Source: Gammaproteobacteria bacterium
GTDB lineage: Bacteria; Pseudomonadota; Gammaproteobacteria; Steroidobacterales; GCA-2729495
Assembly (NCBI GenBank): GCA_015709695.1
Contig: CP054183.1
Location: forward strand, 1,240,001 to 1,304,000
Direction: 5' to 3'
DNA: 64,000 nt
Positions 41,232 through 48,322 of this stretch are shown piece by piece. Below the pieces are notes generated by a model. The model saw only the letters and a program-made list of their open reading frames with translations. It was not told the DNA's origin and searched no databases. The translations under genes and the position numbers were made by a program. Position 1 is the stretch's first letter, and the number at the start of each line of letters is the position of its first letter.

Positions 41232-42715
41232 TGAGCTGGTTCTCCAAACTTCGGCGCGGCATGTTTGGCGGCCCGTCGCCGACTTACGACGGTATCGGCG
41301 GTGGTCGACGTGCGATCGCCTGGCAGGTCGGAAATCCTGGTGCCGTTGCCGCGCTGGCCTTCACCCAGAACGAGCTCCGCGCCAAAAGCCGCGATCTGGT
41401 GCGACGCAACGCGTGGGCGGCCGCCGGCGTGGAGGCCTTCGTCGCCAACGCGATCGGCACGGGGATCAAGCCGCAGTCGATGCTTTCGGACAACGCACTG
41501 CGGGAAGCCATTCACGCCCTCTGGTGGGAGTGGTGCAGCGATGCCGATGCAGCCGGCTTGACAGACTTCTACGGCCTGCAAGCACTCGCCTGCCGGGCAA
41601 TGCTGGAAGGCGGAGAGGCTCTGGTGCGGCTGCGCTATCGCCGACCCAAAGACGGTCTGGCGGTTGGTCTCCAGCTCCAGCTGCTGGAACCCGAACACTT
41701 GCCCACGACGATGAACCTGGAGCTACCTTCCGGCAACGTGGTTCGGGCCGGCATCGAGTTCGATCGGCTCGGCCGCCGCGTCGCCTACCACCTGTATCGC
41801 TCGCACCCCGGTGATGGCGCCTTGGCGCCGATGTCCGGCACGGGTGGCATGGACACCGTGCGCGTGCCTGCCTCCGAGATCATCCACCTGTTCCGTCCGC
41901 TGCGCCCTGGCCAGATCCGGGGCGAGCCGTGGTTGGCGCGGGCGCTGGTCAAACTCAATGAGCTGGATCAGTACGACGACGCCGAACTGGTGCGCAAAAA
42001 GACGGCGGCGATGTTCGCGGGCTTCATCACCCGCCTGGCGCCCGAGGACACCCTCATGGGCGAAGGGCTGGCGGACGCCAACGGCGTGTCCCTGGCAGGA
42101 CTGGAACCCGGGACCATGCAGTTACTGGAACCTGGCGAGGACGTGAAATTCAGCCAACCGGCAGACGTCGGTGCCAGCTACGCCGAATTTCTGCGCATGC
42201 AGTTCCGGGCCGTCGCTGCCGCGATGGGCATCACTTACGAGATGCTCACCGGTGATCTGACGCAGGTGAACTATTCGTCAATCCGCGCCGGATTGCTGGA
42301 GTTTCGTCGCCGCTGCGAAGCGATCCAGCATGGCGTGATCGTCCACCAGCTCTGCCGCCCGATCTGGCGCGCATGGATGGAACAGGCTGCGCTCGAAGGT
42401 GCACTCGATCTGCCGGGCTTTGTCGAACGCAAGCGGGAATACCTGGCCGCGAAGTGGATTCCGCAGGGCTGGCAGTGGGTAGATCCGAAGAAGGAGTTCG
42501 ACGCGATGCTCATCGCGATTCGCGCCGGACTGCTCTCACGTTCCGAAGCAATTTCCGCCTTCGGCTACGACGCTGAAGACATCGACCGCGAGATCGCGGC
42601 CGACAACCAACGTGCCGATGAGCTGGGGCTGGTCTTCGACTCCGACCCGCGCCACGACAAAGCGCCCATCGCGACGGCCGCCCCGGCTCCGGCGCAAGAA
42701 CCCCAGGACAACTGA
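41231..42715 (+). CDS. Portal protein (lambda gpB type)
   Basis: 494 aa. Family motifs: 'LRAKSRDLVRRNAWAAAGVE', 'IHLFRPLRPGQIRGEPWLAR', 'GDLTQVNYSSIRAGLLEFRR', 'WRAWMEQAALEGALDLPGFV'. Forms the dodecameric ring at one capsid vertex through which DNA passes. Ends in an Ala/Pro-rich tail. The next gene, the capsid protease, begins at once. Confidence 0.95.
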   Translation: MSWFSKLRRGMFGGPSPTYDGIGGGRRAIAWQVGNPGAVAALAFTQNELRAKSRDLVRRNAWAAAGVEAFVANAIGTGIKPQSMLSDNALREAIHALWWEWCSDADAAGLTDFYGLQALACRAMLEGGEALVRLRYRRPKDGLAVGLQLQLLEPEHLPTTMNLELPSGNVVRAGIEFDRLGRRVAYHLYRSHPGDGALAPMSGTGGMDTVRVPASEIIHLFRPLRPGQIRGEPWLARALVKLNELDQYDDAELVRKKTAAMFAGFITRLAPEDTLMGEGLADANGVSLAGLEPGTMQLLEPGEDVKFSQPADVGASYAEFLRMQFRAVAAAMGITYEMLTGDLTQVNYSSIRAGLLEFRRRCEAIQHGVIVHQLCRPIWRAWMEQAALEGALDLPGFVERKREYLAAKWIPQGWQWVDPKKEFDAMLIAIRAGLLSRSEAISAFGYDAEDIDREIAADNQRADELGLVFDSDPRHDKAPIATAAPAPAQEPQDN

Positions 42716-42716
42716 C

Positions 42717-44036
42717 ATGCAGCTCGTACACCTGGCGTCCCGTCTCTACGGGACGCCGCTTCTCATTGCGCGTTCGAAACTGGACGTGATCCTGTCCGTC
42801 CTCGGCCCGCGCATCGGATTGCCCGAGATCGATGCTGCCGTCCCGCTTCCCACTTCGAAACCGGGCACTTCGGTCGGGCAGCCCGGCATCGCGATCATTC
42901 CCGTGCACGGCACCCTGGTACGACGGGCGATGGGACTGGAGGCGGCGTCTGGCCTGACCTCCTATGGGGAGATCGCGGCACGCCTCGACGCCGCGCTGGC
43001 GGACCCACAGGTCAGCGGCATCCTGCTCGACCTAGATTCGCCCGGCGGCGAAGCGGGTGGCGTGTTTGAGCTGGCCGAGCGGATTCGCGCCGCCAACGAC
43101 ATCAAGCCGGTCTGGGCGCATGCCAATGACTCCGCGTACTCGGCGGCTTACGCGATTGCCGCCGCCGCATCACGCCTGACCCTGTCCCAAACCGCCGGGG
43201 TGGGGTCCATCGGTGTTATTGCGCTGCACGTCGATCAGTCGGTCAAGGATGCCAAGGACGGCATCGACTTCACCGCAATCTACGCCGGCCACCACAAAAA
43301 CGACTTTTCTCCCCACGCGCCGCTGTCGCCACAGGCGGCTTCCACCCTGCAGGCGGAAGTGGATCGGCTCTACGGAATCTTCGTCAGCCAGGTCGCGCAA
43401 ATGCGAGCTCTGGACAGCGATGCCGTGCGGGCGACCGAAGCCAGCCTGCTCTTCGGCGAGGCTGCTGTGACGGCAGGCCTGGCTGACGCGGTGATGAGTT
43501 TCGATCAGGTCCTGATCGAGTTCTCCAACGCACTGGATGCGCAACGCCGGCTGGCGACACCCAGTACGGGCGCCGCGAAACGCGGCCCGCTCGCCCGTGC
43601 CTCGCCTGCTTCACGGAACGCACGCCCGCAGATTTCCAGCCAACAACAGTCTCATTTGGAGAAAACCATGACCGATCACGAACAGCAGCCCCCTCTGGAC
43701 GAATCCGAGCCGGAGGCCACGCCAGACCCGGCAGACACCCCAGCGCAAGAACCCACCACCCCGCCCGTGTCTGCATCGCTCGTCGGTGCGCACGCCAACG
43801 GCCGGATCGAGGCACAAGCCATTGCCGAGATCTGCCTGATCGCAGGCACGCCACAGCGCACGGCGGAATTCCTCGCATCCGGGATGAACGAGGCCCAAGT
43901 CCGCCGCGCACTGCTCGAGGCTCGCGCTGAACAGCCAGAGATTACCTCGCGCATCACCGCCGATGCGGGAACCACCGTGCGGCCGGAGAGCAGCCCGGTC
44001 GTTGCCGCCGTCAAGAAACTCGCCACGAAGGAGTAA
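42717..44036 (+). CDS. Capsid maturation protease, S49 family (gpC type)
   Basis: 439 aa. SppA/S49-like serine protease: 'VSGILLDLDSPGGEAGGVFE' and 'ANDSAYSAAYAIAAAASRLT' with the catalytic Ser near residue 141, then 'VGSIGVIALHVDQS'. The protease domain ends near residue 290. The C-terminal 120 residues are Pro/Glu-rich then helical, typical of scaffold, and can be made separately from an internal start at 43668. Same C/Nu3 organisation as lambda. Confidence 0.92.
   Translation: MQLVHLASRLYGTPLLIARSKLDVILSVLGPRIGLPEIDAAVPLPTSKPGTSVGQPGIAIIPVHGTLVRRAMGLEAASGLTSYGEIAARLDAALADPQVSGILLDLDSPGGEAGGVFELAERIRAANDIKPVWAHANDSAYSAAYAIAAAASRLTLSQTAGVGSIGVIALHVDQSVKDAKDGIDFTAIYAGHHKNDFSPHAPLSPQAASTLQAEVDRLYGIFVSQVAQMRALDSDAVRATEASLLFGEAAVTAGLADAVMSFDQVLIEFSNALDAQRRLATPSTGAAKRGPLARASPASRNARPQISSQQQSHLEKTMTDHEQQPPLDESEPEATPDPADTPAQEPTTPPVSASLVGAHANGRIEAQAIAEICLIAGTPQRTAEFLASGMNEAQVRRALLEARAEQPEITSRITADAGTTVRPESSPVVAAVKKLATKE
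43668..44036 (+). CDS. Scaffold protein from internal start (Nu3-like)
   Basis: In-frame ATG at 43668 inside the protease gene with a strong TTTGGAG 7 nt ahead. Product 122 aa: acidic Pro-rich start, then 'ANGRIEAQAIAEICLIAGTP' and 'MNEAQVRRALLEARAEQPEI'. In lambda the scaffold Nu3 is the separately initiated C-terminus of gpC; this arrangement is identical in layout. Confidence 0.72.
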   Translation: MTDHEQQPPLDESEPEATPDPADTPAQEPTTPPVSASLVGAHANGRIEAQAIAEICLIAGTPQRTAEFLASGMNEAQVRRALLEARAEQPEITSRITADAGTTVRPESSPVVAAVKKLATKE

Positions 44037-44039
44037 GCC

Positions 44040-44417
44040 ATGTCTGCCATTCAGGAAACCAACAACCTCGGTGATCTCCTCAAGTACGAGGCGCCGAATC
44101 TCTATTCACGCGACCTGGCCTCGGTCGCTGCCGGTCAAAACCTGCAGCTCGGCGCCATCGTCGGCCGCGACAGTACGACCGGCAAGCTGAAAGCGCTCGA
44201 CCCGGCCGCCACCGATGGCACTGAGAACGCGGTCGGCGTGCTCGCCGCTGACGTGGACGCGACCCTGATCGACCGGGAAGACGCGCTGCTGATCTCCCGC
44301 CACGCCATCGTCGCCAGCCATGCCCTGGTGTGGCCGGTCGCCATCACCCCTACCGAGAAGGCCACTGCGATCGCTCAGATCGAAGCGCGTGGCGTCCTCG
44401 TCCGAACCGCCGCCTGA
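44040..44417 (+). CDS. Head decoration protein (gpD type)
   Basis: 125 aa. Matches lambda gpD layout: 'SRDLASVAAGQNLQLGAIVG', 'ENAVGVLAADVDAT', 'ISRHAIVASHALVWP'. Binds the expanded capsid as trimers and stabilises it. It lies between scaffold and major capsid genes, the expected place. Confidence 0.9.
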   Translation: MSAIQETNNLGDLLKYEAPNLYSRDLASVAAGQNLQLGAIVGRDSTTGKLKALDPAATDGTENAVGVLAADVDATLIDREDALLISRHAIVASHALVWPVAITPTEKATAIAQIEARGVLVRTAA

Positions 44418-44431
44418 TTTAGGAGACAACC

Positions 44432-45433
44432 ATGCAGAACCCTTTTACCAATCCCGCGTTCTCGATGGCAGCGCTCACAGCGGCCATCAACATTCTCCCC
44501 AACCGGTACGGCCGAATCGAGGATCTGGGCCTGATGCCGGCCAAGCCCGTGCGCCAGCGACAAGTCATCGTCGAGGAGATGAACGGCGTACTGAACCTGC
44601 TGCCGACCTTGCCGCCGGGCGCCCCGGGCACGGTCGGTGTGCGCGGTAAGCGCACCTTGCGTTCGTTCGTGATCCCCCACATCCCGCATGACGACGTCGT
44701 CCTGCCGGAAGAGGTTCAGGGCATCCGCGCTTTTGGTTCCGAGACTGAAACGGAAGCCGTCGCGGGCGTCATCGCGCGCCATCTGGAGACGATGCGCAAC
44801 AAGCACGCGATCACGCTGGAGCACCTGCGCATGGGCGCGCTCAAGGGCGTCATCCTGGATGCCGATGGCTCCGTGCTGTATGACCTGTTCGACGAGTTCG
44901 ACATCACGCCGCAGACCATCGCCTACGACCTCGGCAATGCCGGCACCAATGTGAAGGCGAAATGCCTCGCGACCCTGGCCGCGATCGAGGACAACCTCAA
45001 GGGCGAATTCATGACCGGTGTGCACTGCCTGTGCTCGCCCGAGTTCTTCGCCGCCCTGACCGGTCATGCCAAGGTCGAGAAAGCGTTCGAGAACTGGCAG
45101 CAGGGCGCCATCCTGATCAACGACGTGCGCCGGGGCTTCACCTACGCCGGCATCACCTTCGAGGAGTATCGCGGGCAGGCAACCGATCCCACCGGCACCA
45201 CCCGTCGCTTTATCGCGGCTGGCGAGGCCCATGCCTTCCCGCTGGGTACGGTGGATACCTTCGGCACCTACTTCGCGCCGGCTGACTTCAACGAGACGGT
45301 CAACACCATCGGGCAGACGCTCTATGCCAAGCAGGAGCCGCGCAAGTTCGATCGTGGCACCGACCTGCATACCCAATCGAATCCGCTGCCCATGTGCCAC
45401 CGCCCGGGTGTGCTCGTGAAGCTGACGGTGTGA
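44432..45433 (+). CDS. Major capsid protein (gpE type)
   Basis: 333 aa, HK97 fold of the lambda gpE family (341 aa). 'RYGRIEDLGLMPAKPVRQRQ' near the start, 'SFVIPHIPHDDVVLPEEVQG', 'HLETMRNKHAITLEHLRMGA' and the end 'PRKFDRGTDLHTQSNPLPMC' followed by HRPGVLVKL are the family pattern. AGGAGA Shine-Dalgarno ahead. Expected to be the most abundant virion protein. Confidence 0.95.
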   Translation: MQNPFTNPAFSMAALTAAINILPNRYGRIEDLGLMPAKPVRQRQVIVEEMNGVLNLLPTLPPGAPGTVGVRGKRTLRSFVIPHIPHDDVVLPEEVQGIRAFGSETETEAVAGVIARHLETMRNKHAITLEHLRMGALKGVILDADGSVLYDLFDEFDITPQTIAYDLGNAGTNVKAKCLATLAAIEDNLKGEFMTGVHCLCSPEFFAALTGHAKVEKAFENWQQGAILINDVRRGFTYAGITFEEYRGQATDPTGTTRRFIAAGEAHAFPLGTVDTFGTYFAPADFNETVNTIGQTLYAKQEPRKFDRGTDLHTQSNPLPMCHRPGVLVKLTV

Positions 45434-45717
45434 TGGTGCGCATCGAGGACTTCTATGAGGCCGCTAGCCGGTCTGGCTTGCTGGTGGATGCGGAAATCGA
45501 TGGCCACACCATCGCTGTCGATTTCCGCTCTCCGGACGAGAGCGTCCTCGACGGGCTCGCCCTGTCTGCCGACTACACGATCCGCTTTCCAGCCTCGGTG
45601 CTGCCTGCCCTGGCAGCGGGTAACACCGTGTCCATCGCTGGCAACACGTATCGCGTCCGCGATATCCGCAGCATCGGCGACGGCAGCGAACGGCGCGCTT
45701 CACTCTCTCGACTCTGA
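45433..45717 (+). CDS. Head-tail attachment protein (FII type)
   Basis: 94 aa, beta-rich, TGATG overlap with the capsid gene. 'PASVLPALAAGNTVSIAGNT' and 'YRVRDIRSIGDGSERRASLS' match the lambda FII / phage_attach family. Completes the head neck for tail joining. Confidence 0.82.
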   Translation: MVRIEDFYEAASRSGLLVDAEIDGHTIAVDFRSPDESVLDGLALSADYTIRFPASVLPALAAGNTVSIAGNTYRVRDIRSIGDGSERRASLSRL

Positions 45718-45729
45718 GGACCCCCACTC

Positions 45730-46155
45730 ATGAACTCCATCCGCGAGCGCATCTTGCGGGAGGTCGTCGCGCGCCTCACTGCCGGGGTGGCGCCCACGCC
45801 GGTGCTGCGCTTTCCGACCGTGCCGGTGACGCGGGAGGCCAGCCCAGCGCTGCTGCTATTTGCCGAAGGCGACAGCATCAGCGCGCATGCCAACAACCTC
45901 GTCGACCGGCTGCTGATGGTGCGTTTGGTAGCCGTGGCTCGTGGGGACGATGCCTTCGATCAAGCCGATCTGGCCGTCGTCGCCGCCCACGCAGCCCTGA
46001 TGAGCGACACCAACCTTGGCGGTCTGGCACTGGCCCTGCGCGAGGTGGATTGCGAGTGGGACCCGGAGGACGCCGACGCCGGAGCCGTGGCGCTGCCTGC
46101 TCGCTACGAGATCCGCTACCGCACCCACGCACTTGATCTGACCCGACCTGGATAG
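45730..46155 (+). CDS. Tail terminator protein (gpU type)
   Basis: 141 aa. 'RERILREVVARLTAGVAPTP' helix, central 'LLLFAEGDSISAHANNLVDR', and 'LGGLALALREVDCEWDPEDA' followed by a closing strand. Gene place after FII and before the tail tube matches lambda gpU-like tail completion proteins that cap the tube. Confidence 0.78.
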   Translation: MNSIRERILREVVARLTAGVAPTPVLRFPTVPVTREASPALLLFAEGDSISAHANNLVDRLLMVRLVAVARGDDAFDQADLAVVAAHAALMSDTNLGGLALALREVDCEWDPEDADAGAVALPARYEIRYRTHALDLTRPG

Positions 46156-46161
46156 CCCGAC

Positions 46162-46341
46162 ATGAACATCGAACTACTGAAACCCCATACCCATGCCGGC
46201 GTTAGCTTCGCGCCGGGCGATCTGCTCGTCCTCGACGAGGCCGCTGCACGCTGGCTGATCGATGCCGGCGTCGCCAAAGCCACCGACAGCATCGATGAGC
46301 CGATCGGCACACCTCAACCCACTGCACGCAAGGGAGACTGA
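46162..46341 (+). CDS. Small tail-region protein
   Basis: 59 aa, start ATG 46162, stop just before the tail-tube gene. 'MNIELLKPHTHAGVSFAPGD' then 'LLVLDEAAARWLIDAGVAKA' and a Pro-rich tail. Short proteins with this 'PH-H-G--F-PGD-L-L' pattern are common beside tail tube genes. Function unknown. Confidence 0.7.
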   Translation: MNIELLKPHTHAGVSFAPGDLLVLDEAAARWLIDAGVAKATDSIDEPIGTPQPTARKGD

Positions 46342-46343
46342 CC

Positions 46344-47096
46344 ATGCCTTACTTTTCTGGACAAGGGCGCGTTTACATCGGCGCCCGCGACATCACCGGC
46401 AAGCCCCAGGGTTTGAACTACGTGGGCAATGTGCCCGAGCTAAAAGTCTCTCTCTCGGTGGAAACCTTGGAACACCAGGAGTCCACCAGCGGCCAGCGCC
46501 TGACCGACCTGCAGCTGATCAAGACCAAGAAGGGTGAGTTCGCCTGCACGCTGGAAGAGCTGATCGCGGTCAACCTGGGCTTGGCGCTGTACGGCACGAC
46601 CACCGACCAGGTCAGCGGTACGGTGACCGCCGAGGTGCTGCCTAACCCCGTCACCCTGGGTAGTCTCTACCTGCTGGCCAAGCAGAACGTCTCGACCGTG
46701 GTGGTCAAGGATTCCACCGCCACCCCCAAGACGCTGCCGGCAGGCCAGTACACCCTCAACGCCAAGCATGGTTCGCTGGCGATCAACGACAAGACCACCG
46801 GCGGCCCCTACGTGGAGCCGTTCAAGGTGGACTACGCCTACGGCGCGGCCCAGAGCACGGCGATGTTCACCCAACCGCTGCCCGAGCGCTGGGTGCGCTT
46901 CGAGGGACTGAACACGGCTGACGGCAACCGCGAAGTCGTGATCGATCTCTACCGCGTGGCAATCAATCCGGCCAAGGAGCTCTCGGTCATCACCGACGAA
47001 CTGCTCAAGTTCGAGCTGTCGGGCCAGGTGCTGGCCGACACTCTGAAGCCTGCCGCCGGCGATCTTGGCCAGTTCGGCCGCATCGTGCTGCTGTGA
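46344..47096 (+). CDS. Major tail tube protein
   Basis: 250 aa, 2 nt behind the small gene. 'LNYVGNVPELKVSLSVETLE' with 'HQESTSGQRLTDLQLIKTKK' is the tube-protein N-terminal pattern. The rest is beta-rich and ends 'GDLGQFGRIVLL'. It polymerises into the non-contractile tail around the tape measure. Confidence 0.88.
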   Translation: MPYFSGQGRVYIGARDITGKPQGLNYVGNVPELKVSLSVETLEHQESTSGQRLTDLQLIKTKKGEFACTLEELIAVNLGLALYGTTTDQVSGTVTAEVLPNPVTLGSLYLLAKQNVSTVVVKDSTATPKTLPAGQYTLNAKHGSLAINDKTTGGPYVEPFKVDYAYGAAQSTAMFTQPLPERWVRFEGLNTADGNREVVIDLYRVAINPAKELSVITDELLKFELSGQVLADTLKPAAGDLGQFGRIVLL

Positions 47097-47104
47097 GGTG
47101 AGTG

Positions 47105-47503
47105 ATGAACGACTTCGACGCGTTTCCACCCACCCCGCTGACCTTGGAAATCGCGGAGATCGTGCTGGCGATCACGCCTATTCGCATCGGCGAGATCCCG
47201 GCGCTGCTCGCTGCGGTTCGGCCCTTCGCGCACCGATTGGTCGACGGGGATCCGGACTGGCTGGCGCTGCTGGCGGACCACGGCGACGCACTGATCACGG
47301 CAATCGCCGTGGCCTCACGCCGTCCCCAGGAGTGGGTCTCAGGGCTGGCGATGGACGACGCCATCCGACTGGCCACCGCCTTGTTTGAGGTGAATGCGGA
47401 TTTTTTCGTGCAGCGGGTGGTGCCGACGATCCAGCACGCCGCCGCCCGGATCAATGCACAAATGAGCGGTCCCTTGGCTGGGCTCACGCCATCCACCGTT
47501 TGA
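47105..47503 (+). CDS. Tail assembly chaperone, short form (gpG-like)
   Basis: 132 aa, ATG 47105 (GTG 47102 also possible). Helical protein between tail tube and tape measure, the position of lambda G. 'LTLEIAEIVLAITPIRIGEI' and 'RPQEWVSGLAMDDAIRLATA' are conserved-looking helices. A T-TTT-TTC slip site at 47401 allows a -1 shift into the next frame, giving a longer 195-aa form. Confidence 0.8.
   Translation: MNDFDAFPPTPLTLEIAEIVLAITPIRIGEIPALLAAVRPFAHRLVDGDPDWLALLADHGDALITAIAVASRRPQEWVSGLAMDDAIRLATALFEVNADFFVQRVVPTIQHAAARINAQMSGPLAGLTPSTV
47401..47407 (+). other. Putative -1 ribosomal frameshift site
   Basis: T-TTT-TTC in the reading frame of the chaperone (codons GAT TTT TTC) is a canonical X-XXY-YYZ slip heptamer. 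The -1 frame has no stop from here to the downstream 63-codon frame, which it enters and follows to 47691. Confidence 0.72.
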
Positions 47504-47691
47504 TCCATGCCGGACACCGGCTGCCGGATGTCCTGGACTACACGCTCGCGCAGATGACTGCGTTTCTCGATGCCGAAGCGCGTCGTGACCGTGAGCACGC
47601 CAGTCTGCTTCTTGGGGTGACGGCGGTGGCCAGCCAAGGCGACAAGCGATCCATCGAACGGCTACAGCGGGAGCTCGATCGTGAAGATTGA
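47500..47691 (+). CDS. Tail assembly chaperone extension (gpT-like)
   Basis: 63 codons; independent start would be a TTG at 47500 overlapping the previous stop. More likely translated as the -1 frameshift extension of the 132-aa protein, like lambda GT. 'LPDVLDYTLAQMTAFLDAEA' and 'RRDREHASLLLGVTAVASQG' match the T-type domain. It would recruit the tape measure to the tail tube. Confidence 0.75.
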   Translation: MIHAGHRLPDVLDYTLAQMTAFLDAEARRDREHASLLLGVTAVASQGDKRSIERLQRELDRED

Positions 47692-48322
47692 TCTGACCGC
47701 CTCAGGACTGTTCGATGCTCGGCAATTCAATGCCTGGTCCACCGAGCGCCGCGATGCCATCCGGTCGGCGCTCAAGCGCGGTATGCAATCCGGTGGCCGC
47801 GAAGTACGCGACGCGGCACGCACACAGATGCGCGGTGCGTTCAACGTCAAGCGCAACAGCTTCGTCTCCTCGATGCAGGCCAAGGTGCTGGACAAGAAGA
47901 CCGATCGCCTGCCGGCCTTGCTGGTGGGCAGCAAGATCCCCTGGCTGGGTTTGCACGAAAAAGGCGGCACGGTCTCCGGCAATCTGCTGATCCCGCTGCT
48001 TCCTGGACGGATCGGGCCTAAGCGCTTCAAGGCAGTGGTCGATGGCTTGCTGCGATCAGGCAACGCGTTCTTCGTCGAGAAGAACGGCAAGGTCATCTTG
48101 ATGGCCGAGAACATCCGCGAGAACGCCTCCCAACTCACCCGCTTCAAGCGGGCCGAGCGCGCTCGCACTGGCGCCAAACAGATCAAACGCGGCCAGGAGA
48201 TTCCGATCGCCGTGCTGGTCAAGTCCGTCTCACTCAAGCGGCGGCTGGACCTGACCGGCGCTGTCCAGCGGTCCCTGCCGCGTTTGGCAGGCGCAATTCA
48301 GAAAGAACTGGCGAAATCCTGA
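47681..48322 (+). CDS. Minor tail protein (DUF6441/Z-like)
   Basis: 213 aa, GTG start overlapping the chaperone extension by 11 nt. Basic, mainly helical: 'STERRDAIRSALKRGMQSGG', 'REVRDAARTQMRGAFNVKRN', and a beta segment 'LPALLVGSKIPWLGLHEKGG'. Similar to tail completion proteins of the Z type that lie just before tape measures. TGATG overlap with the next gene. Confidence 0.65.
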   Translation: MKIDLTASGLFDARQFNAWSTERRDAIRSALKRGMQSGGREVRDAARTQMRGAFNVKRNSFVSSMQAKVLDKKTDRLPALLVGSKIPWLGLHEKGGTVSGNLLIPLLPGRIGPKRFKAVVDGLLRSGNAFFVEKNGKVILMAENIRENASQLTRFKRAERARTGAKQIKRGQEIPIAVLVKSVSLKRRLDLTGAVQRSLPRLAGAIQKELAKS

